Positions 27,158-36,129 are shown, counted from the first letter of the stretch. The stretch is DNA of 64,000 bases from an uncultured Pedobacter sp. (GCF_913776295.1 NZ_CAJYOJ010000053.1:62001-126000); one strand, 5' to 3'. Notes: generated from the letters alone by a model not told the origin. A program made the numbers and translations.

Positions 27158-30100
27158 TTACGCTACCTGTTGCTTCACATTCCCCGTTCTTTTTATGGTG
27201 CCCCAGGTTTCCAGTTCACCTTTAATCGCTTTCCTGAACGAACGGAATAACACTACATACATTAACTGTCTCCAGAAAAAACGCTGAGGAAAAATGTAAA
27301 GTAAATTCTTATATCTTTCTTTTTCCATCCTAAAAGCAATCGCCGCAAAAATCATGTCTACAAAGATAAAGATGATATAATAGAACAATACCTGACCAAA
27401 ACCATTGTGGAGACTTAAAATTCCTGAAAATCCAGTGAGTGTTAGATTATTGATCGCGCTTAGTGAGAACAGACCGTTAATTAAAGAAATAAGCATAAAA
27501 AGGTCGGCAAGCGGTGAAAATAGTGGTAAAATAATCTGGTAGATCAAGATATTAGGCATCCCCACCATCCCAAAATAGCCATACTTCTTATTTAGCAATG
27601 TTTTTCTGTTTTTCCAGAAACTTTGCATTACACCAAAACTCCAGCGAAAACGTTGTTTTAGCAGCATATTTACGGTTTCTGGTGCTTCTGTGTAAGCAAT
27701 TGCACTGTCGCAGTTTTTAACTTTATAACCGGCCTTCAGAATGCGCATGGTTAAGTCACAGTCTTCAGCAAGGGTATCAATGGTAAAACCACCAATTTCA
27801 AGGATCACCTTTTTTCTAAAGGCACCTATCGCTCCTGGCACTACTGTAATCGTATTTAGCAGATCGAAAGCCCTTCTATCCATGTTTTGAGCAGTGATAT
27901 ATTCTATCGATTGCCATTTGGTAATGATGTTGTTGGTGTTTCCAACTTTTACGGTTCCGGCTACGGCTGCTACTTTGTCACTGTAGAAATAGCGCATAAG
28001 CTCGGTTACCGCATCATTTTTTAATTGTGTATCAGCATCTATACAGACTACAAATTCAGCAGCAGCTTTTGATATACCGTAATTTAATGCAGATGCTTTA
28101 CCGCCATTTTCTTTACGGAAAACCTTCACCTGAGGATGATTGCCAAAATGTTCATTAACGATTTGAAAGGTTTTATCCTTTGAACCATCATCCACAAAAA
28201 TCAATTCGAAGTCAGGGTAGGTGGTTTTTAAAAGGCTATTGATGGTTTGAATTGCGGTAACTTCTTCATTGTAGGCAGGAATGATAATACTGACTTTTTC
28301 AGAAGGATGCTGTATCAATTTGCCCACACTGCGTTTTGATCTTTTGCGCTGCCTAATGGCTAAGTAAGCGATAAATATGGTCCTTAATATCGCCAGTACA
28401 ATGGCAATAGAAAAAATAATATTTAAAATCATGTTTCCATAATAGAAGAAATTGATAAAAAAGTAATCACCAGAACCTGAAAAGCCACTGTTTGCGGTAG
28501 ATTTTACTGCAGGCATGAGTTCTGATCTTTTTTTGCCCATCAAATCGCCCACTGTGGTAAAGGTATAACCTTTGGCTTTAAAGAATTTTATAATCCGCGG
28601 TAAGGCTGCCACGGTAGCTTCACGGTTTCCTCCTGCATCGTGTAATAAAAGGATATTACCGTTATTTTGCTGTTTTACCACCTCTTTAAAAATCTGATCG
28701 GCAGTTTTACCCGGCTCCCAATCTTCGGGGTCAATGTATTCACCAATGTTGATATAGTTTTCTTTACGGCTTTGTGCAACCGGTAAAATTTCTGAAATAT
28801 TTTGTGGCTCGGCATCGGCATTAAATGGTGCACGGAACAGAATGGTGCTGTGGCCGGTAACTGCTTCAATTAACCTACGTGTTGCATTGAGCTCAAATTT
28901 AACTCTTCTGGGGCCAATCGCCGACATATCAGGATGGAAAAACGTATGATTGCCGATTTCGTAACCATCATTGTATTCCTGTCTTAACAACTCCATGTTC
29001 TGTTCGGCCATAATGCCAACCACAAAGAAACAGCCAGGCACTTTCTCCCGTTTCAAAATATTTAATATCTGCGGGGTATAAACCGGATCGGGACCGTCAT
29101 CAAAAGTCAAGGCAATCTTTTTATCCGCCTCCCCAAACCTTTTAATTACATATTGCTCTGGAAGTCTGGTATATTTTTGGTCTGCAATGGAGAAATTTTC
29201 TTTATTTAAAGTGAATTTTACACTGCCTGGTTTGGGGGTAGAAATAAGGTCTAATATTTCGCCATCGCCTAAATAAGAGATACCGCCCATGTTTAACGAA
29301 GCAATTTTGCGTAGATCAAAAGGTTTTTTCTTTAAGGTATCCAGACTGAGGTCGTTGGAAATAAATGACCATAAACGTTTGTCTTCCGAGCCTAAGCGCC
29401 ACAGGGCAATACCAGCAATATCCCAGTCGTCTGCTTTTCGGATCAAATTAAAATAAGTAGCGGCATCTGTAAAATATACTTCATGTTTAATACCGCTTCC
29501 ATCATTGTAGGTGTAATTTAAATTGGCAGAGGCCGGGTCGTAGTTTATTTTGCTTTTATAAGTAACAGCCCTTGTCATTGCCTGCTCGTAGGTAAGCGGC
29601 TCCCCAACGCTATTTTTCGGCCAATCGTAACCATAACAGGCCAAAGCCAGAATAACCTTATCCGGATTTACCTTATTACAGATATCATCAAGCTTCTCTT
29701 CAACCCATTCCTGATGCGAAATATCGCCGGCATTACTTTGTTCAGTATGTTGGTCATAAGCCATTAATATCAGGTAATCGTTATATTTCTGAAGAATTTC
29801 TGGTTTATAATCGTCATTTTCAGGGGAAATATCTTGAGAAACAATCAGTTTTTCAGCGTGAAACTGATTATATAGATTTTTCATAAAAGCGTTAAAACTA
29901 TCGCTGTTTTTAAGGTTTAGTTCTTCAAAATCTATGTTTATTCCGCGATAGCCATACTTTTTTGTTATGGCTATGAGGTCATAGATCAGTTTTTGCTGGG
30001 CTGGCTGATCCGTTAATAATCTCCTTACTGCTGCGCCGTCCCAGTGGTCCTGATTATAATTTGAAACTACTGCCAGAGCAGACTTTTTACTGGCATGTAT

Positions 30101-30562
30101 CACCTTTAGGGCTGCAGTATCTACTTTGTTTACAATAGAATCGCCGTTTAAAAAAAATGATTCTGTAGCCACCATATCCAGGTGGCTGATGTTGCGTTTC
30201 AAGTCCGATATTGACGCTTCTTTACTTGCCGCCCAACTTACGTAAAAGGCCATGTTGATACGCTTATTATCGCCATGACGGGTCAAGATGCGGCGTTCAC
30301 GGTCTTTTCTTATCTTTTGCAACTTTGATTTTTCGATGGTAAAATCCTTATACCGTTGCGATTTTTTTAATTTCTCTAATTGCTTTTGTGTTAAGGGTGT
30401 ATTCGTATTAATAAAAGGCAAATTAGGCGCCTGTACCGAAGACAGCGTGTACACTACACAAATGATAGCAATGATGAAGACTATAAAAAACGTACGACTT
30501 ACCCAGGTAAATGCGTGCCAGCGTGTTTTAGTCTCAGTTTGAAATATTTGTTTTCCGGACAT
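27158..30562 (-). CDS. GH18 + polysaccharide deacetylase + GT2 fusion protein
   Basis: A 1134-residue protein uniting three activities. An N-terminal membrane helix (~24-44) precedes a GH18-like domain (~100-410) with the modified motif RGINIDFE (catalytic Glu213). A CE4/NodB deacetylase domain (~480-680) follows, with TFDDGPD (486-492), His539/His543 and FRAPFN. A second helix lies at ~705-735. The GT2 synthase domain (~755-1000) has DADTQ (842-846), EDCD (933-936) and QRFRW (970-974), then further membrane helices. This is the synthesis, deacetylation and hydrolysis toolkit of PNAG-like exopolysaccharide systems in one chain. Substrate is not known; the role in exopolysaccharide production is inferred. 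Confidence 0.88.
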   Translation of the reverse strand: MSGKQIFQTETKTRWHAFTWVSRTFFIVFIIAIICVVYTLSSVQAPNLPFINTNTPLTQKQLEKLKKSQRYKDFTIEKSKLQKIRKDRERRILTRHGDNKRINMAFYVSWAASKEASISDLKRNISHLDMVATESFFLNGDSIVNKVDTAALKVIHASKKSALAVVSNYNQDHWDGAAVRRLLTDQPAQQKLIYDLIAITKKYGYRGINIDFEELNLKNSDSFNAFMKNLYNQFHAEKLIVSQDISPENDDYKPEILQKYNDYLILMAYDQHTEQSNAGDISHQEWVEEKLDDICNKVNPDKVILALACYGYDWPKNSVGEPLTYEQAMTRAVTYKSKINYDPASANLNYTYNDGSGIKHEVYFTDAATYFNLIRKADDWDIAGIALWRLGSEDKRLWSFISNDLSLDTLKKKPFDLRKIASLNMGGISYLGDGEILDLISTPKPGSVKFTLNKENFSIADQKYTRLPEQYVIKRFGEADKKIALTFDDGPDPVYTPQILNILKREKVPGCFFVVGIMAEQNMELLRQEYNDGYEIGNHTFFHPDMSAIGPRRVKFELNATRRLIEAVTGHSTILFRAPFNADAEPQNISEILPVAQSRKENYINIGEYIDPEDWEPGKTADQIFKEVVKQQNNGNILLLHDAGGNREATVAALPRIIKFFKAKGYTFTTVGDLMGKKRSELMPAVKSTANSGFSGSGDYFFINFFYYGNMILNIIFSIAIVLAILRTIFIAYLAIRQRKRSKRSVGKLIQHPSEKVSIIIPAYNEEVTAIQTINSLLKTTYPDFELIFVDDGSKDKTFQIVNEHFGNHPQVKVFRKENGGKASALNYGISKAAAEFVVCIDADTQLKNDAVTELMRYFYSDKVAAVAGTVKVGNTNNIITKWQSIEYITAQNMDRRAFDLLNTITVVPGAIGAFRKKVILEIGGFTIDTLAEDCDLTMRILKAGYKVKNCDSAIAYTEAPETVNMLLKQRFRWSFGVMQSFWKNRKTLLNKKYGYFGMVGMPNILIYQIILPLFSPLADLFMLISLINGLFSLSAINNLTLTGFSGILSLHNGFGQVLFYYIIFIFVDMIFAAIAFRMEKERYKNLLYIFPQRFFWRQLMYVVLFRSFRKAIKGELETWGTIKRTGNVKQQVA

Positions 30563-30724
30563 TTTTCTTTTCTGATTTATTAATCAAATGTCACTAACGA
30601 ATATGAAGATTGGATGAAAGATTTAAAAATTAGGCGCCGTAAATTTAGATCGTTAGTTTTACCGAAGATACTAATTTAATCGTCTGTTGAAATTTTTAAA
30701 AAGAGTCGTTATCCCGTTTTAAAG

Positions 30725-31053
30725 ATCCTCAAGCTTAGTGCTTAAAAAATAATTGTTTGTGAAAAAAGTAATTAAACCAGTTTTCCAGGTTTTGGAAACG
30801 AAAGGGCCGTGTTTCATAGGGGTATGCAGTCCTGCTGTTCGCTGTAGCCCTCATTCTTCGGGGCTGCCGCTGCCATCAGGTTTATGAATATCATTTTTGC
30901 AGCTTGTATACCAAATGAAATACTGTTTTGGCCTTATAGCCCTGGGTGCAGCGGTACCCCGCAGGGTTGAGGAACGATGCCCGAAGCGTACAAGCGGAAC
31001 ACAGGAACTCTGCTGTTTTCTTGCAGAGTCATTGCGCTCCCAAAGAAGATAAA
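30725..31053. repeat. ~330-bp structured intergenic repeat, copy 1
   Basis: A 329-bp element running from ATCCTCAAGCTTAGTGC to CCAAAGAAGATAAA. It matches copy 2 (31119-31443) at roughly 90% by eye, with changes clustered in a few short blocks. It contains CCCTG/CAGGG and CTCTGC/GCAGAG pairings and GC-rich segments, against an AT-rich background. No open frame is shared well enough to be a gene. Confidence 0.85.
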
Positions 31054-31118
31054 CAAACCATCATCGAGGCATGCGCCCCTGCTATTGGTTCCAGGCAATG
31101 GAAAGCTACATAATAAAA
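31054..31118. other. Spacer between the twin repeats
   Basis: 65 bp of sequence (including GAGGCATGCGCCCCTGC and TGGTTCCAGGCAATGGAAAG) not repeated after copy 2. Nothing coding is seen. Confidence 0.5.
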
Positions 31119-31443
31119 ATCCTCAAGCTTAGTGCTTAAAAAATAATTGTTTGTGAAAAAAAGTAGTTGGGCCAGTTTTCCAGGTTTTGGAAACGAAAGG
31201 GCCGTGTTTCATAGGGGTATGCAGTCCTGCTGTTCGCTGTAGCCCTCATTCTTCGGGACTGCCGCTACCATCAGGTTTATGAACATCATTTTTATACCAT
31301 TAAAATGGAATACTGTCTTGGCCTTATAGCCCTGGGTGCAGCGGTACCCTGCAGGGCAGAGAAACGATGCCCGAAGCGTACAAGCGGAACACAGGAACAC
31401 CATTATTTTCTTGCAGATTCATTGCGCTCCCAAAGAAGATAAA
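31119..31443. repeat. ~330-bp structured intergenic repeat, copy 2
   Basis: A 325-bp direct repeat of copy 1 at an offset of about 394 bp. The invariant blocks include GGGCCGTGTTTCATAGGGGT, GCAGTCCTGCTGTTCGCTGT and CGATGCCCGAAGCGTACAAG. The minus-strand open frames across it (for instance 31209-31403) differ from those in copy 1 and are not considered genes. Confidence 0.85.
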
Positions 31444-31470
31444 AACTACCTTATATGCAGTATAAAGCAA

Positions 31471-31509
31471 AAAAAAACGGCAATTTTCTAAAAAAAAAGC
31501 GCCGTTTTT
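31471..31509 (-). terminator. Terminator of the YceI-pirin unit
   Basis: AAAACGGC and GCCGTTTT form an 8-bp stem with A/T runs on both sides, about 40 bp beyond the pirin stop. Read on the minus strand it ends in a long T-run. Confidence 0.7.
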
Positions 31510-31550
31510 AAATTTCGTTTTAAAAATAATATTAGGTAACAATGAGCAGT

Positions 31551-32420
31551 TTATTCTTCTAAATAACCAAATTTACCGTGATTGTAATCTTCAATGGCCT
31601 GATGAATCTCAGCCTCGGTATTCATTAAAAATGGACCATATTGTGCAATAGGCTCATCTATGGGCTCTCCGCTCAATATTAAAATCACACTATTTTCCAG
31701 GGCTTCGATTTTAATCATTGTGCCTTTGTTGCCGAAGTAAACAAAAGTATCTGCCGCCACATTTTCTGACCCATTTACTTTAATCGAACCTTCAATGATC
31801 ATCAATCCGGTGTTAGAATGCTCGGGAAAGTTAAAAGTAGCCTGCCCATCTTTATTTAACCGGGAATTATAAAGTTCTATCGGGCTAAAAGTTTTGGCAT
31901 TGCCTTTTACGCCTTCATAATTGCCCGCTATAATTTCAATTTTACCGCCACTTTCAGGGAGGTCAAAACGGGCCATATCAGCTTGTTTAATTGCTTGATA
32001 GCCTGGTTTTCCCATTTTATATTTGGCAGGTAAATTAACCCATAACTGCACCATCTGGAACGGTCCGCCAGCTAAGCTATAGTTGGTTTCATGATATTCC
32101 TTATGTAATATACCACTTGCTGCCGTCATCCATTGTATATCACCAGGGTAAATTACTCCGCTGTTTCCGGAGCTATCATGATGTGCAACCGCGCCATGAT
32201 AGGCAATCGTTACCGTTTCGAAGCCACGATGTGGATGAACGCCAACACCCCTTGGTTCTTTCCTTGCAGAAAATTCGATCTTTGAACCATAATCCATCAG
32301 GAAAAAAGGGTTCATATTGATCTGATAACCATTTGGAAAAAAATTATGTACCCTAAACCCATCGCCAACCATATGTGGCGCTGGTGCTTTTAGTACATTC
32401 TCTACTTGTTTTGTTTCCAT
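31551..32420 (-). CDS. Pirin family protein
   Basis: A 289-residue bicupin of the pirin family. The N-terminal cupin has NPFFLMDYGS, GVGVHPHRGFETVTI (metal-binding His) and GDIQWMTAASGILHKEYH (in part). The C-terminal cupin ends near LSGEPIDEPIAQYGPFLMNT. Some pirins are quercetin dioxygenases; others act on transcription factors, so the substrate is open. It is probably cotranscribed with the upstream yceI-like gene across a 67-bp gap that holds a hairpin. Confidence 0.93.
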   Translation of the reverse strand: METKQVENVLKAPAPHMVGDGFRVHNFFPNGYQINMNPFFLMDYGSKIEFSARKEPRGVGVHPHRGFETVTIAYHGAVAHHDSSGNSGVIYPGDIQWMTAASGILHKEYHETNYSLAGGPFQMVQLWVNLPAKYKMGKPGYQAIKQADMARFDLPESGGKIEIIAGNYEGVKGNAKTFSPIELYNSRLNKDGQATFNFPEHSNTGLMIIEGSIKVNGSENVAADTFVYFGNKGTMIKIEALENSVILILSGEPIDEPIAQYGPFLMNTEAEIHQAIEDYNHGKFGYLEE

Positions 32421-32440
32421 GATTGGAACCTTTCAGTTAT

Positions 32441-32480
32441 GCGTTTGGCGTTTTGCGGAATTACGCTAATCGCCAAACGC
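32441..32480. repeat. Hairpin in the YceI-pirin gap
   Basis: GCGTTTGGCG (32441-32450) and CGCCAAACGC (32471-32480) are a perfect 10-bp inverted repeat with a 20-nt loop. No T-run follows, so an mRNA-processing or stability role, or a dispersed palindrome, is as likely as termination. Confidence 0.7.
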
Positions 32481-32487
32481 CTATCGC

Positions 32488-33018
32488 TTATACGCTTTTC
32501 ACAAACTGTAATTCACCTAAAATGCGCACTTCTTCACTTACCATTACACCGCCGGTTTCTAATGCAGCATTCCAGGTTAAACCAAAATCAGAGCGGTTGA
32601 TTTTTCCACTTAAGGTAAAACCGGCTTTGGTGTTGCCCCATGGATCGGCAGCAATACCACCAAATTCTGCGGTTAATTTAACCGGTTTAGTTTCTCCCTT
32701 GATGGTTAAATCGCCTTTAACGATATAATCACTGCCATCTTTTTCTACTGAACTGGATTTAAATTCGATGTGGGCAAATTTTTCAGCATCGAAGAAATCA
32801 CCACTTTTTAAATGGTTATCACGATCAGTGTTTCCGGTATCAAGCGAACCGATATCACCTTTGAAAGAAATTTCCGCATTTTCGAACTCATCACCGTCAG
32901 ACAATAATTCTGCTGAGAAAGATTTTAAACTACCTGTAACCGTAGTAATCATCAAGTGTTTTACTTTAAACTGTAATTCGCTGTGGGTTGGATCCAATGT
33001 CCATTTCTGTTGTGCCAT
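32488..33018 (-). CDS. YceI family protein
   Basis: A 176-residue lipocalin-like YceI protein with WTLDPTHSELQFKVKHLMIT at the start, GSLDTGNTDRDNHLKSGDFF (phased signature), HIEFKSSSVEK, a central DLTIKGETKPVKL and the terminal VSEEVRILGELQF. Family members bind isoprenoid-like lipids. Unlike E. coli YceI it has no signal peptide here, so it is probably cytoplasmic. It precedes the pirin gene on the same strand. Confidence 0.94.
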   Translation of the reverse strand: MAQQKWTLDPTHSELQFKVKHLMITTVTGSLKSFSAELLSDGDEFENAEISFKGDIGSLDTGNTDRDNHLKSGDFFDAEKFAHIEFKSSSVEKDGSDYIVKGDLTIKGETKPVKLTAEFGGIAADPWGNTKAGFTLSGKINRSDFGLTWNAALETGGVMVSEEVRILGELQFVKSV

Positions 33019-33052
33019 ATCTTTTGTTTTTTGAGTTTTTATATTAACAACA

Positions 33053-33060
33053 CAAAAGTA
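33053..33060 (-). promoter_or_regulatory. -7 box upstream of the YceI gene
   Basis: On the minus strand TACTTTTG matches TAnnTTTG, 35 bp before the YceI start. No clear TTTG is seen at the usual -33 distance. Confidence 0.45.
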
Positions 33061-33192
33061 AAGCGTAGGTTTTCGCTACCTATTGATGTATGATAAGTAA
33101 TTGGAAATGATTGGATGAGCGAATGTTGAAAGCTGAAAACTTAGATTTAACTCAAGCATTTACAGATTCAAAACTCACTCCTTCAAGATTGC

Positions 33193-33780
33193 CTATGGCC
33201 TGAAATGTTTATTTGCCAGTTCTTTCCTTACCCGGCTTAACGATTCGGGCGTAATACCCAGATAGGATGCAATCATCCATTGTGGCACACGGAGGGTAAG
33301 GTTTGGATAAAGTTTGATAAAATCGAGGTATCTTTCTTCTGCCGTCGCACTAAGCAGCATATTAATGCGCTTTTGCATAAAGCGGATCGAATTGTTGAGT
33401 AGTCTAATTTGCATAGGCTGTAAGCATGGTACCTGCCTGGCTGCTTCTTCCATGAAATTGTTGGGCATTAACACAGCTTCGGTTGCTTCTATGGCATCGA
33501 TGAAAAATATCGAGGGTTCGTTATTCATGTTGTTGCGATCAGAAACCAACCAGTTTTCGGGTGCGAACTGGAGGATGTGTTCCTTGCCTTTCGCATCAAT
33601 TGAATAAGCACGTAACAAACCTTTGCCAACAAAATACCCGTGCTTGAAGTTATCACCTGTATATTGTACGATTTCGTTTTTCTCGAATTTTTTAATCTTT
33701 AAAACAGATGATATGCTTTCGAACTGTTCATCAGTGATCTCTATTTTTTCCTGTAAGTATTTTTGAAACTGATGAATCAT
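33193..33780 (-). CDS. Crp/Fnr family transcriptional regulator
   Basis: A 195-residue regulator with a cyclic-nucleotide-binding-like N-terminal domain (ISSVLKIKKFEKNEIVQYTG, then YFVGKGLLRAYSI) and a C-terminal helix-turn-helix (MIASYLGITPESLSRVRKEL). The RYLDFIKLYP block typical of Bacteroidota Crp-like proteins is present. No Cys cluster like that of FNR is seen, so the ligand is unknown. It lies downstream of the tiny Cys-rich membrane protein gene on the same strand. Confidence 0.92.
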   Translation of the reverse strand: MIHQFQKYLQEKIEITDEQFESISSVLKIKKFEKNEIVQYTGDNFKHGYFVGKGLLRAYSIDAKGKEHILQFAPENWLVSDRNNMNNEPSIFFIDAIEATEAVLMPNNFMEEAARQVPCLQPMQIRLLNNSIRFMQKRINMLLSATAEERYLDFIKLYPNLTLRVPQWMIASYLGITPESLSRVRKELANKHFRP

Positions 33781-33792
33781 AAAGGTAAGCTG

Positions 33793-33951
33793 TTATTTTT
33801 TTACAGGCTTAATATCGGAAAAATCTACGCCACATTTACAATTGCCACCACATCCATCTTTTTTTACCTGTAAAGATTTAAAAACCAAACGGCCAACATA
33901 TACCAATGCTACCGCAAAAAGTAAAAAGACTAAAATCGTTTGAATATCCAT
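33793..33951 (-). CDS. FeoB-associated Cys-rich membrane protein-like small protein
   Basis: A 52-residue protein too short for most gene callers. It begins MDIQTILVFLLFAVALVYVG (one membrane helix), then a basic stretch and a Cys motif CGGNCKCG, ending DFSDIKPVKK. The helix plus CxxxCxC layout matches the FeoB-associated Cys-rich family linked to iron or metal handling. No feoA or feoB is nearby. The stop lies 12 bp before the Crp/Fnr start, so the two are probably cotranscribed. Confidence 0.75.
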   Translation of the reverse strand: MDIQTILVFLLFAVALVYVGRLVFKSLQVKKDGCGGNCKCGVDFSDIKPVKK

Positions 33952-34021
33952 AATACAAATATAAAGGGTTTTAGGAGGAAGGTGTTCAGTTAAATGTAAA
34001 TTATTGGAATGCTACTTATTA

Positions 34022-34460
34022 TTAACCGCAAACTATACGAACGGTTTCGCGAAGAGCGCTAAGTTTTTTACCACAGAGTGAACGGAGTTTTACACGGAGG
34101 AAAAAAGAGGTTTTTATGTGTACGGATGGTCTATGATTAACCGCAAAGTACACGAAGGTTTTTCGCGAAGGGCGCTAAGTTTGTTTAACCACAGAGAAAA
34201 ATGAGTTTAACACAAAGGATAAAGAGGGGTTTTTATGTATATGCATAGTTTATTGTTAAACGCAAACTATACGAAGGGTTTGGCGAAGAGCGCTAAGTTT
34301 TTTACCAAGGAGAGAACGGAGTTTTACACGGAGAAAAAAAAGGTCTTTATGTGTACGGACGGTCTATTATTAACCGCAAAGTACACGAAGGTTTTAGCGA
34401 AGAGCGCTAAGTTTGTTTAACCACAGAGAAAAAGAGTTTACACAGAGGGCATAGAGCATG
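34022..34460. repeat. Four tandem ~115-bp repeats (CGCAAAGTACACGAAGG type)
   Basis: Units start at 34022, 34137, 34256 and 34370, each opening TTAACCGCAAA or close to it, then GCGAAGAGCGCTAAGTTT, then a CACAGAG or ACGGAG tract. Units 1 and 3 resemble each other most, as do 2 and 4, so a ~234-bp pair has been duplicated. The last unit trails off after CACAGAGGGCATAG. An inverse-oriented CTCTGTGGTTAA lies at 34552-34565. The open frame at 34235-34420 is repeat-derived and was not kept. Confidence 0.85.
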
Positions 34461-34577
34461 TGTTATTCGTTATCGGATCAGGTTCATTTTTTAAGTTTAC
34501 CATAGAATTACGGAGTGTATCTCAGCGTTCCTCTGTGTCTTATTCTTAGTGATCTCTGTGGTTAAGGAAAACATAGT

Positions 34578-35765
34578 TTATTTCTCCATAAAACATACTG
34601 TACCTCCAACCCAATCAAAATCGGCATTGTAGCGTACGCCGATCATTTTACCACGGCTTAGCCGGGCGAGATTAATGCATAGTTGGGGTTCGCCACCATC
34701 TGGCCATAAATACATCATCCTGATTTCAGCTTTTACACCACCATCGGGCGATTGTACAGCAGGTTCATAATTTACTTTCCGCTGTAAAATCCAGTTTTCA
34801 GGATCCTTGATGTTGGCAATATCCGTTTTGGTCACATCAATCATAACGCCCATACCTGCAAAAGAAAATAAGGGTTTCAGTACATAGTTTTCTAAATCCC
34901 CTGGAAGTTTTTCTATTTCGTTTAAAAAGCGTGTTTCGGGTATAAATTCACTTTTCAGGAAAGGCATGGTGAACTTACTGATCCGATAAAACCAATTGGG
35001 ATGTGTTACCCATTCCACTTCGAGTTCTTCACGCGGATCGAAACTGTTTTTGAAGATTTCGGTGTTATTGGCTACTTCATCAAAGATCAGTCGGTTATAA
35101 ATTCTTTTTAACTGGATCTTTTCGCCATTTTCTTCGTAAAAGAGCTTTGTGCCTGCTTGTTTAATCTCTTCCAGTGCCAAAATTTTAATACCAAGCATTT
35201 TCTGGGTTACAAAAAAATCAATCGCTGTTTTCTGGTTTGGGGCATCCACATCCATTAACGCCACTTCTTCGGGTTTATGCTGGCCGATAATAACTTCTTT
35301 GAGTAAGGCAATGTATTTTTCTTCGTTAAAGCCATTTAAGAAATAATCTACGGAATCATCTATACCGAAACTGCTTTGAAAAGTCTTACCCAGATGATGT
35401 TGAAATCCATATAAAGAAGGAAATCCCTGCATTTCGATCAGCATGGGCGTAAGTTCTCCGGCCTGGTTTTTACAAATGCCGAAATCAAAAGTTAAAAAGT
35501 GTGGCTGCTGATTTTCGTTAGGTACGTTCCAATCAGAAGGAATTGCTTTTTGGGTGAGTGCCTTAAAATTAGGTTGCTTAATCAGTTTTATGATTTCTTC
35601 GCCTGCTGCAATTAATTTTTCTTTTAAAGCTCTTGGAACAAAAATAGGCGTTTCTGCAACCCGAAATGGGATTTCTGGGTAACTGCTTTGCAGTTGAATG
35701 AGGAAGTTTTGGTACTTTTCATCCGTAAATTGTTGATTGTACTTTTGGCGTTGAGCAGGTATCAT
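34578..35765 (-). CDS. ATP-grasp-like ligase, possibly circularly permuted
   Basis: A 395-residue soluble protein. The C-terminal part resembles an ATP-grasp core: NYVLKPLFSFAGMGVMID with Lys297 and a Gly-rich loop, then WILQRKVNY, and AEIRMMYLW with Glu347/Arg349. An acidic block reading LIEMQGFPSLYGFQ near 109-122 may supply metal ligands, as in glutathionylspermidine-synthase-like permuted forms. It is the last gene of a minus-strand set with a glutamine amidotransferase, a GCS2 ligase and a second ATP-grasp protein. The start at 35765 (MIPAQRQKYN) was chosen because longer versions run into a repeat. Substrate unknown; the ligase call is inference from motifs and context. Confidence 0.7.
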   Translation of the reverse strand: MIPAQRQKYNQQFTDEKYQNFLIQLQSSYPEIPFRVAETPIFVPRALKEKLIAAGEEIIKLIKQPNFKALTQKAIPSDWNVPNENQQPHFLTFDFGICKNQAGELTPMLIEMQGFPSLYGFQHHLGKTFQSSFGIDDSVDYFLNGFNEEKYIALLKEVIIGQHKPEEVALMDVDAPNQKTAIDFFVTQKMLGIKILALEEIKQAGTKLFYEENGEKIQLKRIYNRLIFDEVANNTEIFKNSFDPREELEVEWVTHPNWFYRISKFTMPFLKSEFIPETRFLNEIEKLPGDLENYVLKPLFSFAGMGVMIDVTKTDIANIKDPENWILQRKVNYEPAVQSPDGGVKAEIRMMYLWPDGGEPQLCINLARLSRGKMIGVRYNADFDWVGGTVCFMEK

Positions 35766-35786
35766 AGTATTATTATTTAGGGGTTT

Positions 35787-36118
35787 CGTCATTGCGAGGA
35801 GGTACGGACGAAGCAATCTATTATGTCGGAATAGTGCTGTATCTAACATTCTTCATTTCCTCCCATAAATTCTTTCACTATAGATTATTCTCTTTTACGA
35901 TTCTATAATAATGCTAGTTTATCCGATTTATACCTGCCGAAACCAAAATAGGATATTTCTTTATATCCTTGTATCCCAGAAAAAAAATCAGAACCAACTT
36001 TGTATCTAAAGTAGTATCGTTTTTTGCTTAAAATGTTGCTATACGTGTCAAAATAGTTAATCTGCGGGAAAGATTGCTTCACCCCGGTGCTAATCCTTTG
36101 CTTCAGTTCGCAATGACG
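35787..36118. repeat. Inverted pair of CGTCATTGCGA...GAAGCAATCT elements
   Basis: CGTCATTGCGA (35787-35797) with GAAGCAATCT (35810-35819) recurs in inverse orientation as AGATTGCTTC (36071-36080) with TCGCAATGACG (36108-36118). The enclosed ~250 bp has no supported gene. The 364-bp gap separates the ATP-grasp-like gene from the amidotransferase; it may have been inserted in an operon. Confidence 0.75.
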
Positions 36119-36129
36119 AAGCCTTAAGA

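Noticed and set aside
31209..31542. Two minus-strand open frames in the twin repeat
   Set aside because: Not preserved between the two repeat copies, so they are not under coding selection.
34235..34420. Open frame of 61 codons on the plus strand
   Set aside because: Lies wholly within the tandem repeat; its peptide repeats because the DNA repeats.
34022..34460. Possible CRISPR array
   Set aside because: The repeats are ~115 bp, adjacent and without unique spacers, and no cas genes are near.
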